Positions 45,639 through 54,293 of a stretch of DNA of 64,000 bases are shown here, one piece after another. Position 1 is the stretch's first letter. Each line of letters starts with the position of its first letter. The stretch covers positions 310,001-374,000 of the forward strand of contig CAWGRH010000027.1 of the NCBI GenBank assembly GCA_963824905.1. The letters are read 5' to 3'. This DNA is from JAJPKK01 sp963824905. Its GTDB lineage: Bacteria > Pseudomonadota > Alphaproteobacteria > Rhizobiales > Xanthobacteraceae. The position numbers were made by a program, and so were the translations under genes. Below the pieces are notes generated by a model. That model was not told where the DNA came from. It was given only the letters and a program-made list of their open reading frames with translations, and made no database searches.

Positions 45639-46703
45639 GTGGACACGGTTTCGATACTCATGTGGGCGGTGGGAATCGCCGGAGGGCTGTTCGCGGCCTA
45701 CCTCGTCCTTCATTACGCCCTCTTTCTCCTCATGGCGCATCCGAAGGACGCCAGCGACTACGGCCTCCGGCTCAACGAATTCGAGCGGCGCCAGCTCGTC
45801 GAGTGGGCGCCGCGTCAAGAGGACTTTCTCAAGCACGACGACGAAGACCGGACTTATGACGACGTGTTCGGCACCTACCGCGACGTCGACATGAACTACA
45901 GCACGTGCGTGTTCCCGCGCGCGCCCTTCAGCAACGACAACGAGGTGGAAAATCACCTGCTGGAGCCGAAGGAGGGCATGCGCATCCTGGAGCTCGGGTG
46001 CGGGGCGGGCGCGACGGCCCACGATTTCGCCTCTCGCCACGACGTCGAAATCGTGTGCGTGACCAACTCGGCCGTGCAGACCGAGATCTGCCGGAAGAAA
46101 TTCGCCAAGTTCGGCGGGCGGGTCAGCGTCATCACCACCGACTTCGACAAGCTCGATCTTCCGGCTGAAAGCTTCGACGCCATCTACGCATTCGAGTCGA
46201 TCGGCTACACCAAGAATCTGGACGCCTGGCTAGCCCGATGCCTGCGCATGCTCAAGCCCGGCGGACGCCTGCTGATCCGCACGCCCGGAGGTCTCGACCA
46301 TTGCCGTCGCGAGGTGGACTTCCAGAGTGTCTCCGACTTCTTCTACAACTGGCACTACAATTTCCTCGGCGCCAATCTGATCATCTACAAGATGCGCCAG
46401 GTCGGCTTCGGCGCCATCCGCTACCGTCAAGTGCCGTTCTGGGCCTGGGGCCTGACCTGGAACTACCTCCAGCTCATGTGGCTTTGGAAGTTCAAGCTCA
46501 AGATGCGCACCTTCGTGAACCTCGAGCGGATCATCTGGCGCACGTCGAAGGCCTTCGTCTACGGCAACCCCTACAACCTCGTGCTGGCATTCAAGCCGGT
46601 GGCCGTATCGAGCGCCTCTCTACGGACATTGACCTCCTCGCCGTCGGTGGCGCCATCGAGTTCTCCTCTGCCGGTGGCTGCATCGACCTCGCTCGCGGGC
46701 TGA
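45639..46703 (+). CDS. Membrane-anchored class I SAM-dependent methyltransferase (cyclopropane-fatty-acid-synthase-like)
   Basis: 354 residues starting at a GTG with GGAGCT upstream. One membrane helix (ILMWAVGIAGGLFAAYLVLH, residues ~6-25) anchors the protein. The catalytic domain has the SAM motif ILELGCGAGATA near residue 118, DFDKLDLPAESFD and MLKPGGRLLIRTPGG. A C-terminal hydrophobic and aromatic stretch precedes a Ser/Pro-rich tail of ~30 residues. The order of motifs resembles mycolic/cyclopropane lipid and sterol methyltransferases, so a membrane lipid or quinone-like substrate is likely. The Ser-rich end may be misread. Confidence 0.75.
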   Translation: MDTVSILMWAVGIAGGLFAAYLVLHYALFLLMAHPKDASDYGLRLNEFERRQLVEWAPRQEDFLKHDDEDRTYDDVFGTYRDVDMNYSTCVFPRAPFSNDNEVENHLLEPKEGMRILELGCGAGATAHDFASRHDVEIVCVTNSAVQTEICRKKFAKFGGRVSVITTDFDKLDLPAESFDAIYAFESIGYTKNLDAWLARCLRMLKPGGRLLIRTPGGLDHCRREVDFQSVSDFFYNWHYNFLGANLIIYKMRQVGFGAIRYRQVPFWAWGLTWNYLQLMWLWKFKLKMRTFVNLERIIWRTSKAFVYGNPYNLVLAFKPVAVSSASLRTLTSSPSVAPSSSPLPVAASTSLAG

Positions 46704-46822
46704 AGTGAGCAGCGAAACCGGCGGTTGCGGCGGGATGCCCCTTCATCGGGACAGCCCGCTTGCGATCTCTCCTAGATCGGCTTGATGCCTCCCGGCCGGA
46801 AGCAATGTGCCGGAGCTGCCGT

Positions 46823-47797
46823 TTACTCGGCCTTGATGTTGGCGCTCTTGATGATTGGCCACCATTTCGCGATTTCAGCTCTGTGGAACGCCCCGAGTGC
46901 CTCCGGTGTGAGCTGGTCGGGTGGGAAGATCTCCTGCGAAAGATCAACCAGCTTCTGGCGCAGAGCCGGGTCGTTCAAAGCGTCTACCACTGCGGCGTTG
47001 AGTCTGGCGATGATTTGCTTGGGCGTGCCGCGCGGCACCCAAAACGCATGCCAGAAGGAGAAGTAGAAACCCGGCAAACCAGCCTCGTCCGTCGTTGGGA
47101 TCTCCGGCGCCAATGCCAGGCGCGTCTTTGCGGTGACGGCATACGCTTTGATCGTACCGCCGTGCAGTTGCGGCAGGGAAAGGGCCGGGGTGTCCAGCAT
47201 GAGGTCGATCTGGCCCGCTACCAGGTCCTGCATCGACTGCCCGGCTCCGCGGTAGGGCACCATGGTGAAGTGCGCGCCGATGGCGTTTTGGAATAGAATG
47301 CCAGCCACATGGCTCGGCGTGCCGATGCCGGAGTTGCCTTGCACAACCTTTTCGGAATTCGACCTCAGCCAGGCGATCAGCTCCACGAGGTTGTTAGCCG
47401 GCATGGACTTCTTCGCGACGACCAAGAAAGGCTGGGTGGCGATGAGAGCGACCGGCTCGAAGTCCTTTAGGAGATCGTATTGAAGCGTGTAGATCGCGCC
47501 GCTTGCGACGTTCGTGCCCCATTGACCAATGCCGATCGTATACCCGTCGGGTGCTGAGCGGGCGACGCGGCCAACCCCGATCGTCCCGCCCGCTCCCGTC
47601 GTGTTTTCAACGATAACAGGCTGTCCAAGCGATGCCCGCATTCCCTCGGCCATGATGCGCCCAATGACATCCGTCGAACCACCCACTCCGAGCGGGACAA
47701 CCATGGTGATTGGTCGCGATGGATAGTTCTGCGCCACTGCGGCGTTGACGCTGAGAAGCGCTGCGATAAATGCCGCTGCGAAAAGCATCTTGCTCAT
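46823..47797 (-). CDS. Bug/TctC-family periplasmic solute receptor
   Basis: 324 residues. The ATG at 47797 has GGGGAAG eight bases before it, and a Sec leader (MLFAAAFIAALLSVNAAVAQ) follows. YPSRPITMVVPLGVGGSTDV, ENTTGAGGTIG, APDGYTIGIG and MVPYRGAGQSMQ are the family's ligand-site stretches. It lies 52 bases downstream of the TRAP-type receptor on the same strand. Two receptors of different transporter classes in tandem without permease genes is unusual. Confidence 0.9.
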   Translation of the reverse strand: MSKMLFAAAFIAALLSVNAAVAQNYPSRPITMVVPLGVGGSTDVIGRIMAEGMRASLGQPVIVENTTGAGGTIGVGRVARSAPDGYTIGIGQWGTNVASGAIYTLQYDLLKDFEPVALIATQPFLVVAKKSMPANNLVELIAWLRSNSEKVVQGNSGIGTPSHVAGILFQNAIGAHFTMVPYRGAGQSMQDLVAGQIDLMLDTPALSLPQLHGGTIKAYAVTAKTRLALAPEIPTTDEAGLPGFYFSFWHAFWVPRGTPKQIIARLNAAVVDALNDPALRQKLVDLSQEIFPPDQLTPEALGAFHRAEIAKWWPIIKSANIKAE

Positions 47798-47849
47798 TTC
47801 AAAGCTTCCCCGTACTGCGACCAAACGGTAGGAAAGACGCCCCGCCGGT

Positions 47850-48779
47850 TCAGATTGCGCGAGGCGCAAGGCGAAGCAAGTCGGGCCGATAAAGCTCCCT
47901 CGCCTCCCCGTAGAGCGGCTTCACGGCCGCGGCGAAGGCGTCATGCTGTTCGGCGGTCAATTCGACGATTTCACAGGACTTTGCCTCGATCGCGGTTCGT
48001 GCCTCCTGATCTTCCACCACGGCAAGCTCGCGCTGAAACTGGACCGCGGCGGCCACGCTTTCCCGCATGGCGCGCTGCAAAGTTTGCGGCCATTCGTCAA
48101 ACGCCGTCCGGTTTAGAAATATGGGTCGAGAAATATAAAAATGGTTGGTTCGAGTATGATACCGATGAAAGTTGTGAACCCCATAGGTCACGGTGTTGGC
48201 GAAAGGGTTCTCCTGGGCATCCAAGCTGCCATCCTTGATCGCTGCAATCGCCTCTGTCAGATCCAGGCGGAGCGCAGTGGCGCCACATAACTCGAAAGTT
48301 CTCGCCTGGATCTTGCTCGGCAGAACGCGAATGCGCATGCCGGTCAGGTCGGCTGGCGTGTGAACCGGACGCAACCGGTTCGAAAGGTGACGGAACCCGT
48401 TTTCAAAATAACCGAGGATGCGATAGTTGGCGCGTTCCTCGATGCGTTCCGCGAGGGTCTTTCCCAGCTCCCCATCCATTGCCGTGCGCGCCTCGCCGTT
48501 CGTAGCGAACAGGAATGGAAGATCGACGATCCCGAGGTCCGGCACGCGCTCCGTCAGATAACTGCTTGACTGGTAGCCAACCGTGAGGAGGCCCTGCTCG
48601 ACCAGCCACAGAATATCCTCGGAGCGATATCCGAGGTCCATGATGTTCCAAACATACTTGATGTCGATGTCGTCGCCGAACTCCGCGAGAAGGCGATCGC
48701 CGATAAACTTGAGCGCCAGGCTGAAACACGTCGTCGGTGGGCCGTATCCACCCATGCGTATTTGAATTGGACGTTTCAC
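47850..48779 (-). CDS. TRAP-type (DctP) solute-binding protein without a visible signal peptide
   Basis: 309 residues. The chain starts MKRPIQIRMGGYGPPTTCFS, the first strand of a mature DctP protein, with no hydrophobic leader. The rest is typical: LVEQGLLTVGYQSSSYL, DLPFLFATNGEARTA, GFRHLSNRLRPVHTPADLTG, GMRIRVLPSKIQARTFELCGATA (carboxylate-binding Arg) and QENPFANTVTYGVHNFH. No DctQ or DctM gene is in the window. Upstream DNA (48780-48900) does not encode a leader in any frame that I can see. It may therefore be cytosolic, non-functional, or start beyond a lost segment. Confidence 0.82.
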   Translation of the reverse strand: MKRPIQIRMGGYGPPTTCFSLALKFIGDRLLAEFGDDIDIKYVWNIMDLGYRSEDILWLVEQGLLTVGYQSSSYLTERVPDLGIVDLPFLFATNGEARTAMDGELGKTLAERIEERANYRILGYFENGFRHLSNRLRPVHTPADLTGMRIRVLPSKIQARTFELCGATALRLDLTEAIAAIKDGSLDAQENPFANTVTYGVHNFHRYHTRTNHFYISRPIFLNRTAFDEWPQTLQRAMRESVAAAVQFQRELAVVEDQEARTAIEAKSCEIVELTAEQHDAFAAAVKPLYGEARELYRPDLLRLAPRAI

Positions 48780-49158
48780 CGGACTCTTGGGCCCCCCGCA
48801 AAGGAATTGCTCGACGTTCTAGCACGGCGTCCAGGGGATGTCTTCAGGCACGGCGGTCCGCGGCGTTTCGCCGTCGCCAGGATAGGGCTCGCTTTTGAAG
48901 GGCATGTCTCCCGCGGTACCGGGGACGTTCTGTGCCCAGATTCGGCCTCTGCAATGCCCGGTAGTTGATCTGGTTCACACGTCATCCTGCGCGCCCAGCA
49001 GGGCAGACCCAGGCCGCCGCGCACGATTGACCGGCGATATGCATTGCATTGCCCTCTCTCCCGAACGTCGTCGGCGCGAGGTGAGGAACCGTGTTCCGAC
49101 ACGCGAGCCCGCAAATAATTCGATTGTCCCGGCCTCGTGCACTCGCCATGGTGGCTGC
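48780..49158. other. Intergenic region between divergent units
   Basis: 379 bases between the TRAP receptor start and the acyl-CoA dehydrogenase start. No supported gene. Translation of either strand gives Arg/Pro-rich chance sequence. It should contain the promoter of the dehydrogenase operon. No hairpin recognised. Confidence 0.4.
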
Positions 49159-50340
49159 ATGACCTTCGAGATTACATCGCAGCAGCGGCAAATGATCGCG
49201 ACCGTGCGCGCGCTCGCGCAGAGCGAGTTCAAGGCCGATGCGATCAAATACATGAACGGCTTGTTCCCCTGGGAGAACATGACAAAGCTCGCCAAGCTCG
49301 GCGTGCTCGGCATGTCGGTGCCGGAGGAATACGGCGGCATGGGCCTGCCGGTGTTCGATACCGCGCTGATCCTCGAGGAGATCGCCAAGGTCGACTACGT
49401 CACCGCCATGGCGGTGCTCGGCGAGGCCGGCGTGCAGACCCGCGTGATCGCCAAGTACGCACCCGAGGAAATCAAGCGCCGCATCCTGCCGAAGGTCTGC
49501 ACCGCCGAATGCATCCTGGCGATCTGCATGACCGAGCCGCACGCCGGCACCGACGTCGCCAACTACAAGACCAACGCCGCGGTGAAGAACGACCGCGTCG
49601 TCCTCAACGGCACCAAGACCCTGATCAGCCGGGCCGCCGAGGCCGGCATGTTCGTCGTGTTCACCCGCATCGACGGCCGCCCGGGGCGCGAGGGCATCGG
49701 CTGCATCCTGGTCGAGTCCGGCACCAAAGGCTTCGCCGTCACCGCCAACTACCACACCATGGGCGGAGAAAACCTGCACGAGGTGCAGTTCAATGACTGC
49801 GAGGTGCCGCTCGAAAACCTTGTCATCCGCGAGGACGGCTTTCGCAAGCTGCTCACTGCGTTCAACACCCAGCGCTGCTTGAACCCGAGCATCTCGCTCG
49901 GTCTCGCCGAAGGCGCGTTCGACGAGACGGTGAACTATGTCCGCGGGCGGCAACTATTCGGCAAGGCGCTGTCGGATTCGCAGGGCGTGCGCTGGAAGCT
50001 CGCCGACATGTACAAGGATGTCGAGGCGGGACGCGGCCTGCTTTATCGCGCCTGTGCCACCGCGGACCCCTTCCCCGATCCGTTCCTGGCGGCGGCGGCG
50101 AAGATCTTCTGCAACGAGATGTCGATCCGCGTCACCAGCGAGGCGGTTCAACTTCACGGTGGGTATGGCTTCACCGACGAGTATCTCGTATCGCGGCTTT
50201 ATCGCGGCGCGCGCTACGGCTCGCTCGGCGGCGGCGCGTCGGAGACGTTGCGCGATCTGATCGGTCGCAAGATCGTCACCGATCTCGACGCCGACGGCAT
50301 CGCCGGACTGAACGGCGACCTCGACGCGATCGGCGAATAG
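49159..50340 (+). CDS. Acyl-CoA dehydrogenase
   Basis: 393-residue FAD enzyme that makes the 2,3-enoyl-CoA. Start at the ATG 49159 (MTFEITSQQRQM). It has VPEEYGGMGLPVFDTALILEE, ICMTEPHAGTDVANY (FAD-contact Thr/Glu region), GTKTLISRAAEAGMFVVFTR, QLHGGYGFTDEYLVSRLYRG and a final GGGASETLRDLIGRK. Two bases separate its stop from the ATP-grasp CoA-ligase gene, and the Bug receptor ends the unit. So substrate uptake, CoA activation and dehydrogenation are encoded together. The catalytic base is probably the Glu in the GASE segment near the C-terminus. Confidence 0.9.
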   Translation: MTFEITSQQRQMIATVRALAQSEFKADAIKYMNGLFPWENMTKLAKLGVLGMSVPEEYGGMGLPVFDTALILEEIAKVDYVTAMAVLGEAGVQTRVIAKYAPEEIKRRILPKVCTAECILAICMTEPHAGTDVANYKTNAAVKNDRVVLNGTKTLISRAAEAGMFVVFTRIDGRPGREGIGCILVESGTKGFAVTANYHTMGGENLHEVQFNDCEVPLENLVIREDGFRKLLTAFNTQRCLNPSISLGLAEGAFDETVNYVRGRQLFGKALSDSQGVRWKLADMYKDVEAGRGLLYRACATADPFPDPFLAAAAKIFCNEMSIRVTSEAVQLHGGYGFTDEYLVSRLYRGARYGSLGGGASETLRDLIGRKIVTDLDADGIAGLNGDLDAIGE

Positions 50341-50342
50341 CC

Positions 50343-51461
50343 ATGCTGCTGGTGGAATCCGACGGCAAGGCGTTGCTGCGCTCATGCGGCATTGCTGTGC
50401 CTGAAGGCACCCTGGTCGCAGCCGGGGAGACGCCCGCGCTTTCCGGCGCAGGCCCATGGGTCGTCAAGGCGCAGGTGCCGGTCGGCGGCCGCGGCAAAGC
50501 CGGCGGCGTGATCCGCTGCGACGGCCCTGCGGCGGTGAACGCCACACTCAAGCGATTGTTCGGCGTTTCGATCAAAGGCCATCTGGTCCATCGCTGTCTG
50601 ATTGAACACGCGGCAACGGGCACCGAGACGTATCTGTCGTTGATGCTTGATCCCGCCAGCTACGGCGTGCGCGTCACGCTGATCCGCGAGGGCGGCGTCA
50701 ATGTCGAAGCGAGCGGATTGTCCGGGCATAACAGTCGCCTCTGCGAGCCCGAACACACCGCCATTGTCGCCGCGCTGCGCGAACTGACGGCCGAGCCGGC
50801 ACTGCTCGATGTGGGCGACAAGCTGGCTCGCCTGTTTCTCGGTCGTGAGTTGATTCTCGCCGAGATCAATCCGCTGTTCGTTGGCGCGAACGACTGCGTC
50901 GCCGGCGACGCCAAGCTCGTGGTCGACCTCAACGCCGCGGAGCGCCAGCCCGAGATCGTCAGGCTGATCGAGGCCGCCCCCGAGATCTATCCTGACGCGG
51001 TCCGCAAGCTGCGCGACGGCTTCGATTACGTCGAGGTCGATCCGAAAGGCGAGATCGGCCTGCTCACCACCGGCGCCGGACTGTCGATGATGCTGATCGA
51101 CGAGATGACGGCGCGTGGCGGCAAGCCGCTCAACTTTTGCGATATCCGCACCGGGCTTTTGCGCGGAGATCCCGCGCGGCTCATCAAGGTGCTGGGCTGG
51201 ATCGGCGAGCGCGACGTCAAAGTGCTGCTGGTCAATATCTTCGCCGGCATCACCGACCTCGCCGAGTTCGCCGAATTGCTCTGCGTCGCACTGGAACGCA
51301 CGCCGTCGTTCAAAGCGCCGATCGTCGCTCGCATCGTCGGTAACCGCTTCGACGAGGCGCGCACGATCTTCGCGGCGAAGCGGCCGGACATTGCCGTCGA
51401 GGAACAACTCACCGCTGCGCTCGGCCGCGTCGACGCCATCCTTCACGGTGCCGCGTCATGA
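50343..51461 (+). CDS. Succinyl-CoA synthetase beta-like (ATP-grasp) CoA ligase subunit
   Basis: 372 residues. The ATP-grasp half has LLVESDGKALLRSCGI, VVKAQVPVGGRGKAGGV and LAEINPLFVG (metal-binding Glu-x-Asn). The C-terminal ligase half has GLLTTGAGLSMMLIDEM, PLNFCDIRTGLLRGDP and LLVNIFAGITDLAEFAE. It is clearly of the SucC/malate-CoA-ligase beta family but is divergent, so a substrate other than succinate is likely. It overlaps its alpha partner's start by four bases (51458). It follows the acyl-CoA dehydrogenase by two bases. Confidence 0.88.
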   Translation: MLLVESDGKALLRSCGIAVPEGTLVAAGETPALSGAGPWVVKAQVPVGGRGKAGGVIRCDGPAAVNATLKRLFGVSIKGHLVHRCLIEHAATGTETYLSLMLDPASYGVRVTLIREGGVNVEASGLSGHNSRLCEPEHTAIVAALRELTAEPALLDVGDKLARLFLGRELILAEINPLFVGANDCVAGDAKLVVDLNAAERQPEIVRLIEAAPEIYPDAVRKLRDGFDYVEVDPKGEIGLLTTGAGLSMMLIDEMTARGGKPLNFCDIRTGLLRGDPARLIKVLGWIGERDVKVLLVNIFAGITDLAEFAELLCVALERTPSFKAPIVARIVGNRFDEARTIFAAKRPDIAVEEQLTAALGRVDAILHGAAS

Positions 51462-52336
51462 TCGGGCAGCTCTCGCGCAAGACACCGGTGATCGTGCAGG
51501 GCGCGACCGGCCGCGCCGGCAGCGTCCACGTCCGCCGCATGAAGGAGTATGGCACCAACATCGTCGCCGGCGTCTCGGCGCGTGGCGCCGGGACGACCGT
51601 CGAGGGTGTGCCGGTGTTCGCCGACTGCCGTGCCGCAGTGCTGGCGACCGGCGCTCAGGTTTCGCTGCTCATGGTCACGCCCAATGCCGTGCTCACCTCG
51701 GCGGAAGATGCCATCGCCGCCGGCATCAAGCTGATCGTCACGGTCGCCGAGGGCGTGCCAGTGCACGACGCGATGCGGGTCGGACGGCTTGTCAGGGCCG
51801 CGGGCGCGCAGTGGGTCGGCGCCTCGACGCCCGGCCTCGCCGTGCCGGGCGAGATGAAGCTCGGCTTCCTGCCGAACGTATCGCTGCGACCCGGCCCGCT
51901 CGGCATGATATCGAAGAGCGGCACGCTCTCCTACGAAACCGGGTATCGCCTCGCCACGATGGGTCTCGGCCAATCGATCTGGGTCGGCGTCGGCGGCGAT
52001 CCGGTGAAGGGCCTGCGCTTTCCCGATCTGCTCGACACGTTCCTCGAAGACGAGCGCACCGAAGGCATCGTGCTGGTGGGCGAGATCGGCGGCAGCGAAG
52101 AAGAGGATTTCGCCGATGCGCTGATGAACGCGAAAACCCAAAAACCCGTTTATGCTTTGGTGGCCGGGCGCGGCGCCAAGGAGGGCGTCGCCATGGGTCA
52201 CGCCGGCGCATTGGTGTACGGCAATGTCGGCACCTTCGCGTCAAAGAAGCAGCGGCTTGAAGCCGCTGGCGCGCGGGTGTTCGCGACCATCGAGGATTTG
52301 ATCGATACCTGCGGACGAGATTACGGGGGACGATGA
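51458..52336 (+). CDS. Succinyl-CoA synthetase alpha-like CoA ligase subunit
   Basis: 292 residues. CoA-binding loop VIVQGATGRAGSVH, then GVPVHDAMRVGRLV and GASTPGLAVPGEMKLGFLP. The ligase domain follows with SKSGTLSYETGYRLA and MGHAGALVYGN, where the His is the site phosphorylated during catalysis. Typical alpha-subunit length. Translationally coupled both to the beta subunit (ATGA) and to the following Bug receptor (ATGA at 52333-52336). Together they should activate a carboxylic acid imported with help from that receptor. Confidence 0.9.
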   Translation: MIGQLSRKTPVIVQGATGRAGSVHVRRMKEYGTNIVAGVSARGAGTTVEGVPVFADCRAAVLATGAQVSLLMVTPNAVLTSAEDAIAAGIKLIVTVAEGVPVHDAMRVGRLVRAAGAQWVGASTPGLAVPGEMKLGFLPNVSLRPGPLGMISKSGTLSYETGYRLATMGLGQSIWVGVGGDPVKGLRFPDLLDTFLEDERTEGIVLVGEIGGSEEEDFADALMNAKTQKPVYALVAGRGAKEGVAMGHAGALVYGNVGTFASKKQRLEAAGARVFATIEDLIDTCGRDYGGR

Positions 52337-53286
52337 TGAAAAGGTTTGGGTTGGCGCTGGCGGCGCTGATGATCGCGACCGCCGCAAGTGCCGCCGACTA
52401 TCCGACCAAGCCGATCAACTTCGTCGTGCCGTTTGCGGCCGGCGGCTCGAACGACATCGTGGCGCGCGCCGTCGGCAAGGGCCTCGCCGACGCCTGGGGC
52501 CAGCCGGTGCTGATCGACAACCGCGCCGGCGCGGGCGGCGTGATCGGCGCCGAGGCGGTGGCCCGCGCGCCGAACGACGGCCACACCATCCTGCTGGTGT
52601 CCTCGACGTTCACGATCAACCAGGCGATCCGCAAGCGGCTGCCTTACGACACGCTGAAGGATTTCTCCGCGGTCGCCTTCGTTGCGCAATCGCCGCTGCT
52701 CGTCACCGCGGCGCCAAAGCTGCCGGCGAGCTCGATGAAGGAACTGAGCGAGCTCGCCAAGACAAAAAGCGTGACCTACGCGTCGTCCGGCCTCGGCAGC
52801 ATCAACCAGATTGCCGCAGAGCTGATCGCCGGCGCCGTCGGCATCAGGCTGATGCACGTGCCCTATCGCGGCGGCGCGCCCGCGATCAACGACCTGATCG
52901 GCGACCATGTCGACCTCTACGTGTCGAGCCTGCCCCAGGTGCTGGAGATCGTGCGCAGCGGCAAGGCCAAAGCGCTGGCGGTGACGAGCTCGCGGCGCTC
53001 GCAAAGCCTGCCGGACGTGCCGACGCTCGCCGAGGCCGGCCTGCCCGGCGTCGATGTCGGCTCGTGGTGGGGCATCGTGGCCCCGGCCGGCACGCCGCAG
53101 CCGGTGATCACTGCGCTCAACACCGAGATCAACAAGCTCCTGACCTCGGAGGACATGAAACGCTTCTTGCAAGGCGAAGGCGCCGAGGCCAGAGCCATGA
53201 CGCCGGACCAGTTCGGCGATCTGATCCGCAGCGAAACCGAGCGCTGGATCAAGGTCGCGCGCCAGTCCGGTATTTCGATCGACTGA
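52333..53286 (+). CDS. Bug/TctC-family periplasmic solute receptor, coupled to the CoA ligase
   Basis: 317 residues from the ATG at 52333 (a second ATG is the next codon), with GGGGGA upstream. Sec leader MMKRFGLALAALMIATAASA, then DYPTKPINFVVPFAAGGSND, DNRAGAGGVIG, PNDGHTILLV and LMHVPYRGGAP. Its start lies inside the ligase alpha stop codon, so receptor and enzymes are made together. A close match to the receptor at 15083 is visible in VPFAAGGSND and VPYRG, suggesting recent common ancestry. No permease is adjacent. Confidence 0.92.
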   Translation: MMKRFGLALAALMIATAASAADYPTKPINFVVPFAAGGSNDIVARAVGKGLADAWGQPVLIDNRAGAGGVIGAEAVARAPNDGHTILLVSSTFTINQAIRKRLPYDTLKDFSAVAFVAQSPLLVTAAPKLPASSMKELSELAKTKSVTYASSGLGSINQIAAELIAGAVGIRLMHVPYRGGAPAINDLIGDHVDLYVSSLPQVLEIVRSGKAKALAVTSSRRSQSLPDVPTLAEAGLPGVDVGSWWGIVAPAGTPQPVITALNTEINKLLTSEDMKRFLQGEGAEARAMTPDQFGDLIRSETERWIKVARQSGISID

Positions 53287-53344
53287 CGCGTACCGAGCGG
53301 AGTTGCCGGCGGCAAAGCGCTACAGCATCTCAGGGAGAAGTCAT

Positions 53345-53500
53345 ATGGTCTCGAAGCGGCGGAATTTCATTTTGCCAGTCATCTCGTCGGTGGCGGCGGC
53401 GTCTGCAGCAGCGTCTCCAGCCCTTGCACAAGCGCCAGGGCTCGCGGGTGTCGCGGATCGCGATGCGCCGCGAACCGCCGCATCGATCCGACCGCGCTGA
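53345..53500 (+). pseudogene. Short frame with a strong Tat-type leader, possible truncated exported protein
   Basis: The ATG at 53345 has AGGGAGA eight bases upstream and encodes MVSKRRNFILPVISSVAAAS followed by an Ala-rich core and ALAQAPG, a convincing Tat or Sec leader. After the predicted cleavage only ~20 residues remain before the stop, and no downstream frame gives a recognisable domain. It is probably the stub of a lost exported enzyme, or a gene broken by an indel. Confidence 0.45.
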
Positions 53501-53606
53501 CAGGCCGAACGCTCGTTGACTGGGATACCTCAACCGAAAGCACGCCCACTGGCGTGGAAATGACGAACCTAGAGCAGGGTCCGCGATCTCAACTGGGAGA
53601 AAAGCG

Positions 53607-54119
53607 ATGAAAGCAGGGAAAGCTTTGTTGATAATGCTCGGACTTGCGCTCGGTCTCAGCGCGGCGGCTGGACAGCCGACGAAATCACTGCGCGACCAGC
53701 TTGTGGGAACCTGGAGCTTCGTGATCGCGGAAATCACCGCCGCGGACGGCAAGAAATCCCTGCCGTTCGGTGACAAGCCGAAGGGCATGCTGATCTTCAC
53801 TGCGGACGGTCACTTTTCGCAGATACATGTCGCGGGCGGACTGCCGAAGATCGCGTCGAACAATCGTATCGCCGGCACCGCCGAGGACAACAAGGCGATC
53901 GTCGCCGGGACGCTCGCGCTGTTCGGCACCTATTCCGTCGATGAGGCCAAGAAGACGCTGACATTCAACGTTGAAGGCAGCACGTTCCCAAACGCGGAGG
54001 GCACGGTGCAGACTCGCACGATCGATTTGCTTACCGCGGACGAATTTCGCAACACCAATCCGGGCGCATCGCGAGACGGTCCGGTCGTTGCGATGAACAT
54101 CTACCGCCGCGCAAAGTAG
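53607..54119 (+). CDS. Exported lipocalin-like domain protein
   Basis: 170 residues. A Sec leader (MKAGKALLIMLGLALGLSAA) is followed by the lipocalin-like signature LRDQLVGTWSFVIAEI, PKGMLIFTADGHFSQIHV, a middle helix and GTYSVDEAKKTLTFNVEGST. The eight-strand-like pattern with an early Gly-x-Trp is the small exported lipocalin-like family, which may bind a hydrophobic ligand. It follows the truncated leader frame and precedes the exported VOC protein on the other strand. No known partner. Confidence 0.8.
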   Translation: MKAGKALLIMLGLALGLSAAAGQPTKSLRDQLVGTWSFVIAEITAADGKKSLPFGDKPKGMLIFTADGHFSQIHVAGGLPKIASNNRIAGTAEDNKAIVAGTLALFGTYSVDEAKKTLTFNVEGSTFPNAEGTVQTRTIDLLTADEFRNTNPGASRDGPVVAMNIYRRAK

Positions 54120-54293
54120 CCGGCATGGAGACCCGGCCGTCTACTCGACGATGCCGCGAATTTGTTCCGCACGTTAGCCGCGGCCGCGCCATCGCTGCAG
54201 CCGATATCGGCCTTTATGAGCGTCGTTAAGTCGGGCCGGTTTGCCGATGACGGGACGCTACCCACCCGCCACCGGCCCGCCGACGCTATAAGC

